A stretch of DNA of 64,000 nucleotides from Pseudomonas sp. B33.4 (GTDB lineage: Bacteria; Pseudomonadota; Gammaproteobacteria; Pseudomonadales; Pseudomonadaceae), in the NCBI RefSeq assembly GCF_034555375.1, contig NZ_CP140706.1, forward strand, positions 4,331,001 to 4,395,000. The letters run 5' to 3'. Both the position numbers and the translations under genes were made by a program. The notes below the pieces were generated by a model, which did not search any database, was not told the origin of the DNA, and was given only the letters and a program-made list of their open reading frames with translations. Positions within the stretch are counted from its first letter, which is position 1; each line of letters opens with the position of its first letter. Shown here piece by piece: positions 1 through 8,786 of the stretch.

Positions 1-826
1 CCGCCAGCTCCGTGCCGCCGGGCATGATCGAGTCGTAGCGAATCAGGTCGCCATCGAGCGCCAGTGGAATGCCCGACGCGCGGCTCACGGCGTTCTGAAA
101 CGCGGCATTGCGACTGGCGTACCAGCCGGCATTGAAATCAGCAAAACGATACAGCGGCTCGCGATAACTCACTGGATAGCCGAGCAAATGCGCGATACCG
201 AAATACATGCCACCACGCCGACTGAACACTTCACGGCGGATCGTGCCATCCACCGGATACGGGTAATCCTTGGCGTGCTGTTCGGCAAATTCGATGCTGA
301 CCTGCATCGGCCCGCCGGTGTGCACCGGGTTGAAGCCGCCGAACAGCGTGCGGCCCATCGGCACCCGACCGATGAAGTCGTCGAAAATACCACTGAGTTC
401 TTTTTCACTGCGCGCCGCATTCAGGCGTTCGCTGTAGGTCTTGCCGTTGGTTGAGCGCACTTGCAATGCGCCGCTGACCAACAGGCTGGGAATGTGCACT
501 TTGGCAGCGCGACGGTCGATTTCGTCGCGGGCGATTTTGCCCAGGCCCGGCACGGTGGGATCGGCCTGAAAGGTGGATTCCTGTTCGGCAACGGCCAGCA
601 CCGAACACAGGTTTTGCGTGGTCGGGCTGATGTTCTGCGCGGCAAACGCGGCATAGATATCGGTGGCCCAGCCCTGGCGATCAGCGGTCTTGGCCGGCAT
701 CAGCCGCACGATCTCAGCTTTTACTTCAGCAGGCGCGCGTGGCACCGGTTCCTGACTGCGCTGCCCTGCGCAACCGGCGAGCACCAGCAGTGCGGCGAGC
801 GTGATCGGTAATTGAAAGTTGTGCAT
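1..826 (-). CDS. DUF1615 family lipoprotein, 3' end cut by window edge
   Basis: The reading frame runs from an ATG at 826 to the window edge without a stop, so about 275 N-terminal residues are visible. It begins with a lipoprotein signal peptide whose lipobox LAGC places the acylated cysteine at about residue 19. The following sequence (PAEVKAEIVRLMPAKTADR, later CSVLAVAEQESTFQADP and GGPMQVSIEFAEQHAKD) resembles the DUF1615 family of Pseudomonas, a periplasmic lipoprotein family of unknown function. The stretch AVAEQEST followed by GPMQVS recalls the helical core of lytic transglycosylase-like folds, but that is inference. It is transcribed away from the TonB receptor gene and has a palindromic repeat upstream. 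Confidence 0.75.
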   Translation of the reverse strand, partial: MHNFQLPITLAALLVLAGCAGQRSQEPVPRAPAEVKAEIVRLMPAKTADRQGWATDIYAAFAAQNISPTTQNLCSVLAVAEQESTFQADPTVPGLGKIARDEIDRRAAKVHIPSLLVSGALQVRSTNGKTYSERLNAARSEKELSGIFDDFIGRVPMGRTLFGGFNPVHTGGPMQVSIEFAEQHAKDYPYPVDGTIRREVFSRRGGMYFGIAHLLGYPVSYREPLYRFADFNAGWYASRNAAFQNAVSRASGIPLALDGDLIRYDSIMPGGTELA

Positions 827-872
827 GAAGCTTTATCCAGTCCGTTAAGCCCGAACCACCATACACAATCCG

Positions 873-951
873 TGTAGGAGCTGCCGCAGGCTGCGATCTT
901 TTGATTTTAAAAAACAAGATCAAAAGATCGCAGCCTGCGGCAGCTCCTACA
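873..951. repeat. Palindromic REP doublet (TGTAGGAGCTGCCGC family)
   Basis: Two inverted arms of about 30 bases (TGTAGGAGCTGCCGCAGG...GATCTTTTGAT) face each other across a short A/T-rich loop. The same family recurs at 6493, 12196, 28564 (one arm), 40243, 41919 and 42918. Here it lies between two divergently transcribed genes, so it is not acting as a shared terminator. Confidence 0.95.
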
Positions 952-1002
952 GGTGATGTGTGTTTTGAGAGGGTGATGACAAACTGATTGCAAAACGTTA
1001 CT

Positions 1003-1021
1003 GAGAAAACCTATCATTTGC
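1003..1021 (+). promoter_or_regulatory. Candidate Fur box upstream of TonB receptor
   Basis: The 19-base stretch GAGAAAACCTATCATTTGC agrees with the Fur consensus mainly in its right half (ATCATT). It lies 79 bases before the receptor start. The match is partial, about 11 of 19. Iron repression is expected for this gene family. Confidence 0.35.
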
Positions 1022-1099
1022 ACCTGGAGTCGCATTTGCGCAAGGAGTTCCGCGCCGCCCTTACTTTTTCCAACCGGCCGCGCGCCTCCAGGTCCCTAC

Positions 1100-3304
1100 A
1101 TGCCCGCTTCAGCTCGACTCGCCGTCCCGTTTCGCCCGACGCTTCTCGCCCTACTGTGCTCCCTGACTGTCACCGCTCACGCCGCCGAAGGCGATAACAA
1201 GGCGCTGGTGCTGGACGACGTCAACGTCAATGCTCAGGCCCCGACGCCTAACGCCCTGCCCCCGGTTTACTCGGGTGGTCAGGTCGCCCGTGGTGGCCAG
1301 CTCGGCGTGCTGGGTAATCAGGACATGATGGACGTGCCATTCAGCGCCGCCTCCTATACCGAGCAACTGATTCAGGATCAACAGGCCGAAGACGTCGCCG
1401 ACGTGTTGCTCAACGATTCGTCGGTGCGTCAGGCCTCGGGGTTTTCCAACCAGTCGCAGGTGTTCATGATCCGCGGCTTGCCGCTGAACGGCGACGACAT
1501 TTCCTATAACGGTCTGTACGGCGTGCTGCCACGGCAGATCATTTCCACCGACGCGCTGGAGCGCGTGGAAGTGTTCAAAGGCCCGAACGCCTTTATCAAC
1601 GGTGTGACCCCGACCGGTTCCGGCATCGGTGGCGGCGTCAACCTGCAACCGAAACGCGCCGGCGATGTGCCGCTGCGTCGTTACACCACCGACATCAACA
1701 GCGAAGGCCGCATCGGTCAGCACTTCGACATCGGCCAGCGCTTCGGTGAAGACAACCGCTTCGGCGCACGGATCAACCTGTCCCAGCGCGAAGGTGACAC
1801 CGGTATCGATCACGAGAACCAGCGCTCGAAACTGTTCGCCATCGGCCTCGATTATCGCGGTGACGCCCTGCGCATCTCCGGCGACTTCGCCTATCAGAAA
1901 GAACGCGTCAACGGTGGCCGCAACTCGGTCAACCTCGGCACCGCCACGCACATTCCCGACGCGCCATCGGCCGACACCAACTACGCGCCGAAGTGGGGCT
2001 ACACCGACATCGAAGACACCTTCGGTATGCTCCGCGCCGAGTACGATCTGAACGACAACTGGACCGCGTACGCGGCCGGTGGCGCCAAGCACACCCGCGA
2101 AGTCGGGCGCTACAACTCGACCACCCTGGTCGGCAACAACGGCGCTTCGTTCACCACTGGCTCGTTCATTCCGCACGATGAAGACAACACCAGCGTCATG
2201 GCCGGCCTCAACGGTAAATTCGATACCGGTCCGGTCAGCCACAAGCTCAACTTCGGCCTGACCGGCATCTGGGCCGAACAGCGCAGCGCCTATGATTTCG
2301 ACCTGACCAAGTACGCCAACAACATCTACCACCCGGTACAGACACCGTCGCCGGTGGGCAATTTCGCCGGCGGCGATGTGAATGATCCGGGCATCGTCGG
2401 CAAAACCTTCAACCGCAGCATCGCGCTTTCCGACACCCTCGGTTTCTTCGATGATCGCCTGCTGGTCACCGCCGGTCTGCGCCGTCAACAACTGGTGGTG
2501 CAAGGCTACAACTACGCCAGCTGGGGCAGCGGCGACCGCAAGTCGAGCTACGACGAATCGATCACCACACCGGTGTACGGCGTGGTGTTCAAGCCATGGG
2601 AACATGTGTCGTTCTACGCCAACCACATCGAAGGCCTGGCCCAGGGCCCGACCTCGCCGACCAGCACCGGCGGCTTCCGCGTGACCAACGGCAACGAAGT
2701 CTATGCACCCGCGCGTTCCAAGCAGACTGAAGTCGGGGTGAAAGTCGACATGGGCACTTACGGCGCGAGCCTGGGTGTTTATCGCATCGAACAGCCGAGC
2801 GATGGTTACTGCGAAATCGACAGCGCCACCACCTGCACCTACGTACGTGAAGGCGAGCAGATCAACAAAGGCGTAGAAATGAACGTGTTCGGCGAGCCGA
2901 TCCAGGGCCTGCGCCTGATCAGCGGCCTGACCCTGATGGACACCGAGCTGAAGAACACCCTCAACGGCGCCAATGACGGCAACCGTGCGATCGGCGTGCC
3001 GACCTTCCAGTTCAACGCCGGCGCTGACTGGGATGTACCGGGCCTGCAAGGTGTCGCGCTGAATGCGCGGATGCTGCGTACCGGCGGTCAATACGCGGAT
3101 GCGGCGAACAACCTCAGCCTGCCAACCTGGAACCGCTTCGATGCCGGTGCGCGTTATGCGTTCAAGGTGTCGGAGAAGGACGTGACCGTGCGTCTGGGTG
3201 TGGAGAATCTGGCGAACAAGAAGTACTGGGAATCGGCTCAGGGTGGTTATCTGACGCAGGGTGAACCGCGGGTTGCCAAGTTGTCCGGCACTATTGATTT
3301 CTAA
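1100..3304 (+). CDS. TonB-dependent siderophore receptor
   Basis: This 734-residue outer-membrane receptor would import a ferric siderophore using TonB energy. Residues 1-29 form a Sec signal peptide ending AHAAE. A TonB-box-like segment (LVLDDVNV) follows, then a plug domain at about 70-190 with SASYTEQLIQDQQAEDVADVL, MIRGLPL and RVEVFKGPNAF. The 22-strand barrel fills the remainder and ends with phenylalanine in SGTIDF. There is no N-terminal STN domain, so it is not a transducer that signals to a sigma factor. A cysteine pair in an extracellular-loop-like stretch (CEIDSATTC, about residues 572-580) may form a disulfide. The overall sequence resembles the FcuA/FhuE ferric hydroxamate receptor branch, but the ligand cannot be fixed from sequence. 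The gene is monocistronic. Confidence 0.88.
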   Translation: MPASARLAVPFRPTLLALLCSLTVTAHAAEGDNKALVLDDVNVNAQAPTPNALPPVYSGGQVARGGQLGVLGNQDMMDVPFSAASYTEQLIQDQQAEDVADVLLNDSSVRQASGFSNQSQVFMIRGLPLNGDDISYNGLYGVLPRQIISTDALERVEVFKGPNAFINGVTPTGSGIGGGVNLQPKRAGDVPLRRYTTDINSEGRIGQHFDIGQRFGEDNRFGARINLSQREGDTGIDHENQRSKLFAIGLDYRGDALRISGDFAYQKERVNGGRNSVNLGTATHIPDAPSADTNYAPKWGYTDIEDTFGMLRAEYDLNDNWTAYAAGGAKHTREVGRYNSTTLVGNNGASFTTGSFIPHDEDNTSVMAGLNGKFDTGPVSHKLNFGLTGIWAEQRSAYDFDLTKYANNIYHPVQTPSPVGNFAGGDVNDPGIVGKTFNRSIALSDTLGFFDDRLLVTAGLRRQQLVVQGYNYASWGSGDRKSSYDESITTPVYGVVFKPWEHVSFYANHIEGLAQGPTSPTSTGGFRVTNGNEVYAPARSKQTEVGVKVDMGTYGASLGVYRIEQPSDGYCEIDSATTCTYVREGEQINKGVEMNVFGEPIQGLRLISGLTLMDTELKNTLNGANDGNRAIGVPTFQFNAGADWDVPGLQGVALNARMLRTGGQYADAANNLSLPTWNRFDAGARYAFKVSEKDVTVRLGVENLANKKYWESAQGGYLTQGEPRVAKLSGTIDF

Positions 3305-3716
3305 CGCTGAAAAGCCCTCACCCTCAAAAGCCCCTCACCCTAGCCCTCTCCCGGAGGGAGAGGGGACTGATTGCGGTGTTCTTTCGAGTTACGCCGACCT
3401 GAACCATCGTGTCGAACTCAGGTTTTGAAAGGCACCCAAATCGGCTCCCTTTCCCCCTCGTCGTTTAAAGGAGAGGGGACTGACCGTGGTGTTCTTTCGA
3501 GTTACGCCGACCTGAACCATCGTGTCGAACTCAGGTTTTGAAAGGCACCCGATCTGCTCCCTCTCCCTCGGGAGAGGGCTGGGGTGAGGGGCCACTATTT
3601 ACGTCACACAACAGCACCCCAGCCGAACACCATCAAAACATCCCCGTCTGGCCGATCAACTGGCCACCCTCTCCTCCTGATCCATACTTGCTGCACAGCA
3701 AACGGAGGACAGGCCC
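3305..3716. other. Gene-free interval holding a composite repeat
   Basis: Most of this 412-base gap is the CCCTCACCC-ended repeat described at 3331-3591. The last 120 bases carry the leader of the monooxygenase gene, ending in a GGAGG ribosome-binding site at about 3703. No convincing open frame is seen. Confidence 0.7.
3331..3591. repeat. CCCTCACCC-ended intergenic element, copy A, with internal tandem duplication
   Basis: The element starts CCCCTCACCCTAGCCCTCTCCC and ends in the inverted form GGGAGAGGGCTGGGGTGAGGGG. Between the ends a unit of about 111 bases (GTGTTCTTTCGAGTTACGCC onward) occurs twice, at about 3378 and 3489. Related copies lie at 28953, 31492 and 37315. Confidence 0.9.
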
Positions 3717-5252
3717 ATGAACCGCAGCGACGTCCTGATCATCGGCGCTGGCCCGACCGGGCTGGTGCTAGCCCTGTGGCTGAGCAAACTCGGCGTGCGC
3801 GTGCGCATCATCGACAAAACTTCCGCGCCCGGCACCACTTCGCGAGCGCTGGCGGTGCAGGCGCGCACCCTCGAGTTGTACCGGCAACTGGACCTCGCCG
3901 ACACCGTGGTACGCAACGGTCATCGAGTAGCGGCGGCGAATTTCTGGGTCAACGGTAAACCGGTCGCACAGTTGCCGCTGAACCGCATCGGCGAAGGTCT
4001 GACACCCTACGCGTTCGTCGAAATCTTCCCGCAGGATGAACACGAACGGCTGCTGATCGAGCGGCTCGAAGATTACGGCGTCACGGTCGAACGCGACACC
4101 ACGCTGGAAAGCTTCGAAGAAACCGGCGACGGCCTCACCGCGCATTTGCGCCTGCCCGACGGCGAACAGGAAATCTGCCAGGCCTGTTATCTGGCGGGCT
4201 GCGACGGTGCCCGCTCAGTGGTGCGCAAAAGCCTCGACAGCGGTTTTCCCGGCGGCACTTATCAGCAGATTTTCTACGTGGCCGACGTCAAGGCCAGCGG
4301 CCCGGCGATGAACGGCGAGTTGCACCTGGATCTGGATGAAGCGGACTTCCTCGCCGTGTTCCCACTGGCCGGCGAAGGCCGTGCGCGGTTGATCGGCACC
4401 GTGCGTGATGAACGTGCGGATCGCGCCGAAACCCTGGAATTTTCCGATGTCAGCAGCCGCGCCATCGACCATCTCAAGGTGCACATTGAAGACGTGCACT
4501 GGTTCTCGACCTACCGCGTGCATCACCGCGTGGCTGAGCACTTTCGCAGTGGCCGCGCGTTTCTGCTCGGCGATGCCGCGCATGTGCACAGCCCGGCGGG
4601 CGGTCAGGGCATGAACACCGGCATCGGCGACGCGATCAATCTGGCATGGAAACTTGCCGCCGTGCTCAGCGGCGGCGCCGAGCCGAACCTGCTCGACAGC
4701 TACGAAACCGAACGCATTGCCTTCGCCCGTCGGCTGGTGTCGACCACCGACAAAGTCTTCAGTTTTGTCACCGCCGAAGGGCGTATGGCCGATCTGCTGC
4801 GCATGCGCGTGGCACCGTTTCTGATCCCGAAAATGGCCTCGTTCGAGGCCAGTCGCGAGTTCCTTTTTCGCACGGTGTCGCAAGTCACCCTCAACTATCG
4901 CGGCATGCCCCTGAGCCAGGGCGCGGCCGGCCATGTGCACGGTGGTGACCGCTTGCCGTGGGCGCATGATGGTGAGGGAGATAATTACGAACCGCTCAGA
5001 CAGCCGTGCTGGCAGGTGCATGCCTACGGCGACACCAGCGACGAAATGATCGCCTGGTGCCAGGAGCACCATTTACCGTTGCATGTGTTCGATTGGCGTC
5101 CCGCGTTTGAAACGGCGGGGTTGGGACGTAACGGTTTTTATCTGCTGCGCCCGGATACGTATGTGGCGATTGCCGAGAACAGTGCGGATCCGAAGGTGAT
5201 TGAACGCTACTTCCGCGATCACGGCATCCGGACCTACTTCAACTGCCCCTGA
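3717..5252 (+). CDS. FAD-dependent monooxygenase (PheA/TfdB/MhpA-like)
   Basis: This 511-residue flavoprotein would hydroxylate an aromatic or related substrate with NAD(P)H and oxygen. The N-terminus has the dinucleotide-binding motif IIGAGPTGL (residues 8-16). The DG motif is AGCDGARSVVRKS near 160-172, and the second FAD-contacting GD motif is LLGDAAHVHSPAGGQGMNTG near 282-301. A short thioredoxin-like C-terminal region follows, as in phenol hydroxylase relatives. The start is supported by GGAGG nine bases upstream. It stands alone between repeats with no catabolic neighbours, so the substrate is unknown. Confidence 0.85.
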   Translation: MNRSDVLIIGAGPTGLVLALWLSKLGVRVRIIDKTSAPGTTSRALAVQARTLELYRQLDLADTVVRNGHRVAAANFWVNGKPVAQLPLNRIGEGLTPYAFVEIFPQDEHERLLIERLEDYGVTVERDTTLESFEETGDGLTAHLRLPDGEQEICQACYLAGCDGARSVVRKSLDSGFPGGTYQQIFYVADVKASGPAMNGELHLDLDEADFLAVFPLAGEGRARLIGTVRDERADRAETLEFSDVSSRAIDHLKVHIEDVHWFSTYRVHHRVAEHFRSGRAFLLGDAAHVHSPAGGQGMNTGIGDAINLAWKLAAVLSGGAEPNLLDSYETERIAFARRLVSTTDKVFSFVTAEGRMADLLRMRVAPFLIPKMASFEASREFLFRTVSQVTLNYRGMPLSQGAAGHVHGGDRLPWAHDGEGDNYEPLRQPCWQVHAYGDTSDEMIAWCQEHHLPLHVFDWRPAFETAGLGRNGFYLLRPDTYVAIAENSADPKVIERYFRDHGIRTYFNCP

Positions 5253-5266
5253 CCCACCAAAATCCC

Positions 5267-5356
5267 TGTAGGAGTGAGCCTGCTCGCGATAGCGGTGTAT
5301 CAGTCGCCATTAATGTTGACTGACAAGACGCTATCGCGAGCAGGCTCACTCCTACA
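5267..5356. repeat. Palindromic REP doublet (TGTAGGAGTGAGCC family)
   Basis: Inverted arms TGTAGGAGTGAGCCTGCTCG...CGATAGCGG and their complement enclose about 25 bases. It sits between the convergent monooxygenase and hemB genes. Related copies lie at 25370, 26749 and 33457. Confidence 0.95.
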
Positions 5357-5376
5357 ATTTGGATTTGCGGTGTTGC

Positions 5377-6351
5377 TTAGATCCCCGCCAATGCCAAATC
5401 CATCGCAAAGTAAGTGAAGATCAAATCCGCACCCGCACGCTTGATCGCACCCAGGCTTTCACGTACCACGCGATCCTCATCGATCGCCCCGGCCTGTGCG
5501 CCGAACTTGATCATCGCGTACTCGCCGCTGACCTGATACGCCGCCAGCGGCAGGTTCGAGGCTTCACGGATATCGCGGATGATGTCGAGGTACGCACCGG
5601 CCGGTTTGACCATCAGCGCATCGGCGCCTTCCTGCTCGTCGAGCAGCGATTCGCGCAGGGCTTCGCGGCGGTTCATCGGGTTCATCTGATAGCTTTTGCG
5701 GTCGCCCTTCAGCGCGCTGCCGCCGGCTTCGCGGAACGGGCCGTAAAGCGCCGAGGCAAATTTGGTCGAATAGGCCATGATCGGAATTTGAGTAAATCCG
5801 GCCGCATCCAGGGCCTGGCGAATCGCCCGCACCTGGCCGTCCATCGCTGCCGATGGCGCGATCACATCAGCACCGGCGCGGGCCGCCGCCACGGCTTGCT
5901 TGCCGAGGTTGATCAGGGTCTGGTCGTTGTCGACTTCATGGTTGTGCATCACGCCGCAGTGGCCGTGATCGGTGTATTCGCAGAAGCAGGTGTCGGACAT
6001 CACGATCATCTCCGGCACGGCATCTTTGGCAATGCGCGACATGCGCGAGACCAGACCTTCTTCGCGCCAGGTGTCGCTGCCGTTGCTGTCCAGATGATGC
6101 GACACGCCGAAGGTCATTACCGACTTGATGCCAGCGCGGGCATAGCGCTCGATTTCGCTGGCCAGTTTGCGCTCGGGAATGCGCATCACCCCGGGCATGC
6201 TGTTGATCGGCACGAAGTCGTCGATTTCTTCTTCGACGAAAATCGGCAGCACCAGATCATTCAGACTGAACTCGGTTTCCTGGAACAAGCTGCGCAGGCT
6301 CGCATTGCGGCGCAGACGGCGGGGACGTGCTTCGGGGAACTGACTGGACAT
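5377..6351 (-). CDS. hemB: Porphobilinogen synthase (5-aminolevulinate dehydratase), zinc type
   Basis: The 324-residue enzyme condenses two 5-aminolevulinate molecules to porphobilinogen in tetrapyrrole synthesis. The active-site lysines are recognisable in [13 protein letters not shown] (about 200) and [14 protein letters not shown] (about 253). The metal-binding stretch [16 protein letters not shown] near 120-133 keeps the three cysteines that bind catalytic zinc in E. coli and human enzymes. The well-studied P. aeruginosa HemB instead carries aspartates there and uses magnesium. An AGGAAAGG ribosome-binding site precedes the ATG. It is monocistronic. A second, magnesium-type HemB elsewhere in the genome is likely but not visible here. 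Confidence 0.95.
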   Translation of the reverse strand: MSSQFPEARPRRLRRNASLRSLFQETEFSLNDLVLPIFVEEEIDDFVPINSMPGVMRIPERKLASEIERYARAGIKSVMTFGVSHHLDSNGSDTWREEGLVSRMSRIAKDAVPEMIVMSDTCFCEYTDHGHCGVMHNHEVDNDQTLINLGKQAVAAARAGADVIAPSAAMDGQVRAIRQALDAAGFTQIPIMAYSTKFASALYGPFREAGGSALKGDRKSYQMNPMNRREALRESLLDEQEGADALMVKPAGAYLDIIRDIREASNLPLAAYQVSGEYAMIKFGAQAGAIDEDRVVRESLGAIKRAGADLIFTYFAMDLALAGI

Positions 6352-6492
6352 GGGGCCTTTCCTGAAAACGGCAGATGAGACGAAAGTCGTAGGGGGCGAA
6401 GCTTATGCCTTGCGGGGGGTGGGGTACAAACCTGGATCAATCAAGAGTGCGTTACCGGGGGTGTAATAATCCCAGAGAGTACCCAAATCTCC

Positions 6493-6577
6493 TGTAGGAG
6501 CTGCCGAAGGCTGCGATCTTTTGATCTTGCTTTTAAAAATCAACATCAAAAGATCGCAGCCTTCGGCAGCTCCTACA
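6493..6577. repeat. Palindromic REP doublet (TGTAGGAGCTGCCGA family)
   Basis: Facing arms TGTAGGAGCTGCCGAAGG...TTTTGAT are separated by a T/A-rich loop. It lies downstream of the transferase gene and upstream of hemB. Confidence 0.95.
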
Positions 6578-6592
6578 GGGGGATGTGTGGTG

Positions 6593-7291
6593 TCAGGAGG
6601 GAATGGTCAGGCCGCGAATGACCGCTGGGCGCGCGAGAAAACGCTCAAGCACGCGGGTGACATTCGGGAAGTTCTGAATGCCGACCAGATCACCCGCCTC
6701 GTAAAAGCCGATCAAATTACGCACCCATGGAAACGTGGCGATATCGGCAATGGTGTAGCGCTCGCCCATGATCCAGTCACGCCCCTCAAGCCGGCCATCG
6801 AGCACTTTGAGCAGTCGTTTGCTTTCGTCGACATAACGATCACGCGGACGCTTGTCTTCGTAGTCCTTGCCGGCGAATTTGTTGAAGAAACCGAGCTGGC
6901 CGAACATCGGGCCGATGCCGCCCATCTGGAACATCAGCCACTGAATCGTTTCGTAGCGCAGCGCGCCTTCCTGGGCCAGCAACTGGCCGCTTTTGTCGGC
7001 CAGATAAATCAGGATCGCCCCCGACTCGAACAGCGGCAGTGGCTGGTCGCCGGGGCCGTGCGGGTCGAGGATCGCCGGGATCTTGTTGTTCGGGTTCAGC
7101 GAGAGAAACTCGGCGGACAACTGATCCTGGGTATCGAAAGCGACCTTGTGCGGCTCGTACGGCAGGCCGATTTCTTCGAGCATGATCGAGACTTTGACGC
7201 CGTTGGGCGTCGGCAAGGAATAGAGCTGAATCCAGTCTGGGTACTGCGCCGGCCATTTCTGGGTGATCGGGAACGCGGACAGATCGGTCAT
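6593..7291 (-). CDS. Glutathione S-transferase family protein (YfcG/YghU-like)
   Basis: A cytosolic protein of about 232 residues starting at MTDLSAF. The thioredoxin-like N-terminal domain (about 20-105) has the cis-proline region NPNNKIPAILDP and the glutathione gamma-glutamyl-binding motif LFESGAILIYLADK. An all-helical C-terminal domain follows (FPWVRNLIGFYEAGD). It starts at position 7291 rather than the in-frame ATG three codons earlier because GGA sits eight bases before this ATG. The TPNGVKVSIMLEE segment resembles the disulfide-bond reductase class (YfcG/YghU), but substrate is not determined. Confidence 0.88.
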   Translation of the reverse strand: MTDLSAFPITQKWPAQYPDWIQLYSLPTPNGVKVSIMLEEIGLPYEPHKVAFDTQDQLSAEFLSLNPNNKIPAILDPHGPGDQPLPLFESGAILIYLADKSGQLLAQEGALRYETIQWLMFQMGGIGPMFGQLGFFNKFAGKDYEDKRPRDRYVDESKRLLKVLDGRLEGRDWIMGERYTIADIATFPWVRNLIGFYEAGDLVGIQNFPNVTRVLERFLARPAVIRGLTIPS

Positions 7292-7376
7292 GGGAAGCAT
7301 CCAGTCACAAATTAAAGGCTGATCATAAGGTAGAGCGGTCGACGGCTGCGATCTTTCGGCTTGCACTCAGCTCACA

Positions 7377-8786
7377 TCAATCATCGCCCGCAATGGCGGG
7401 CCGCTCATGCCCTGTTGCACTTCGATGTAACGCCTGCAGGCTTTTCGCAGCAAAAACAAGACTGTCAGCATTGTTCACCGCCATCTGCGCGCGCATTTGC
7501 GGATTGACATTGAACAGCTCGACGGCCGAATGAAGATCCAGATCGTCGCCAAGCCCCAGATAATCACTGATATAGAACAGGAAGCTATCGTGATCGTCGC
7601 CGAAGGCCTTCATGTATTCGACCGTCAACCCACCGCGCATGATCACTTGCGACACAACACGCTCCGGGACCTCGTAGGTGTCAGTCGAAACCGAGCGCAG
7701 CAAATCGCGCAGATGGTTTTTTACATAGAAAAAATCCCCCGCGTTGGGTCCTATGGACTTGAACCGGTCGATTCGGTTGGTGTGCAACATTTCATGGCCC
7801 AGCGACATACACAAAAGCCCGGGCTGCATGAACTTTCGATTGAGGAACAGGCGGCCGTGAAAATCTCTTTTGTACATCCACGCTGCAGCATTGTCGTTGG
7901 AATTGACGCCGAGAAACTTGGTCTCCCCCCAAACACCTTGATACTCCCTGGAGAGTCCCAGGCCTCGCGAGACTGAATCAGCGAATTGCGCGGTGACCGC
8001 TCGGTGATCGCTGCCGAAGAAGCTTTCGAAAACCTGATCGGTTTTCTGCAGTTTCAACGCTATGGCTTGGCCGGCGTCATAAAAAATATCTTCTACCTGG
8101 CGCAGTTCCGAGCGAATGAGCTTTGCCTGTTCTGCTGTGAACTCCTTCAAACCACGTGCGAACAGGGTGGTGCCGAAGGCTGTGCCAAGCTCGAACGCGT
8201 CACCGCTGCCAACATGGACTCGTTGTTTATCGATCCTGTCATTTTTTGCATCACGAATGAGTTCATCGATATCGATGTCAATGACATTGCCTTCGTCAGC
8301 AGCCGACCGGGTCCTTTCAAGTTTCCACATTCTGCTTTGCGCATCGAAGTACAGCGGCGGCCCCGAAGCCACCAATTCGGACACAAGGGTTGCTCGATAC
8401 TCTTCGCTTGTTGCGCTTTGCCGCACCTGAACGATTTCGCCGGGAGCAATATCGACGTATTGACGCCCCTTGATCAGCCTCAGGCCCTGAGCATCGGCCG
8501 CCGGCAAAGTGGCCGGCGATTTCAGACGATAGTGCTCAAGTGATTCGACAGCTGAACGAACAGGCATGGCCTCGGAGGGCGCTATTGGAGAAACCTTGAC
8601 AGTGGCGGGTGGAGTCTCTGGCTGATGGGTAGCCGACTCCTGAAGTTGATCGTCACCGAAACGAAAATTTTTGTTCGCCGGGCTGTCGTCGCCGAGCACA
8701 CCGCTGGCTCTTTTACCCGTTGAGTTTGCGACGGTCGGCCCCGAGCCGGACGATGAGTGGTTGGCGGGTTTGCGCGCAATGCCCAT
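7377..8786 (-). CDS. Putative secreted zinc metallopeptidase effector (HExxH protein)
   Basis: I do not recognise a named family for this 469-residue protein. Its first 85 residues are Ser/Pro/Gly rich and look disordered, with no signal peptide. A region at about 90-160 (LIKGRQYVDIAPGEIVQVRQ, then LYFDAQSRMWKLE) resembles segments that recur in large Pseudomonas toxin-like proteins. The C-terminal half carries SLGHEMLHTNRI near 336-347, a zincin-type HExxH motif, and AFGDDHDSFLFY about 70 residues later, which could supply a third ligand. AAGGA sits seven bases before the ATG. Base composition is visibly less GC-rich than neighbours. It has no partner gene beside it, which argues against a classical toxin-immunity pair. 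Secretion and protease activity are inference. Confidence 0.55.
   Translation of the reverse strand: MGIARKPANHSSSGSGPTVANSTGKRASGVLGDDSPANKNFRFGDDQLQESATHQPETPPATVKVSPIAPSEAMPVRSAVESLEHYRLKSPATLPAADAQGLRLIKGRQYVDIAPGEIVQVRQSATSEEYRATLVSELVASGPPLYFDAQSRMWKLERTRSAADEGNVIDIDIDELIRDAKNDRIDKQRVHVGSGDAFELGTAFGTTLFARGLKEFTAEQAKLIRSELRQVEDIFYDAGQAIALKLQKTDQVFESFFGSDHRAVTAQFADSVSRGLGLSREYQGVWGETKFLGVNSNDNAAAWMYKRDFHGRLFLNRKFMQPGLLCMSLGHEMLHTNRIDRFKSIGPNAGDFFYVKNHLRDLLRSVSTDTYEVPERVVSQVIMRGGLTVEYMKAFGDDHDSFLFYISDYLGLGDDLDLHSAVELFNVNPQMRAQMAVNNADSLVFAAKSLQALHRSATGHERPAIAGDD

Noticed and set aside
1151..3091. Minus-strand frame of 646 residues antisense to the TonB receptor
   Set aside because: The translated sequence is Val/Ala/Arg rich without any domain, and it is fully explained by high GC content opposite a well-supported gene.
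5359..6378. Plus-strand frame of 339 residues antisense to hemB
   Set aside because: The minus-strand HemB is certain. The opposite frame has no recognisable motif and no plausible start region.
6593..7366. Longer form of the glutathione transferase starting at 7366
   Set aside because: The extra 25 residues lie upstream of the family start and have no ribosome-binding site; MTDLSAF has GGA at good distance.
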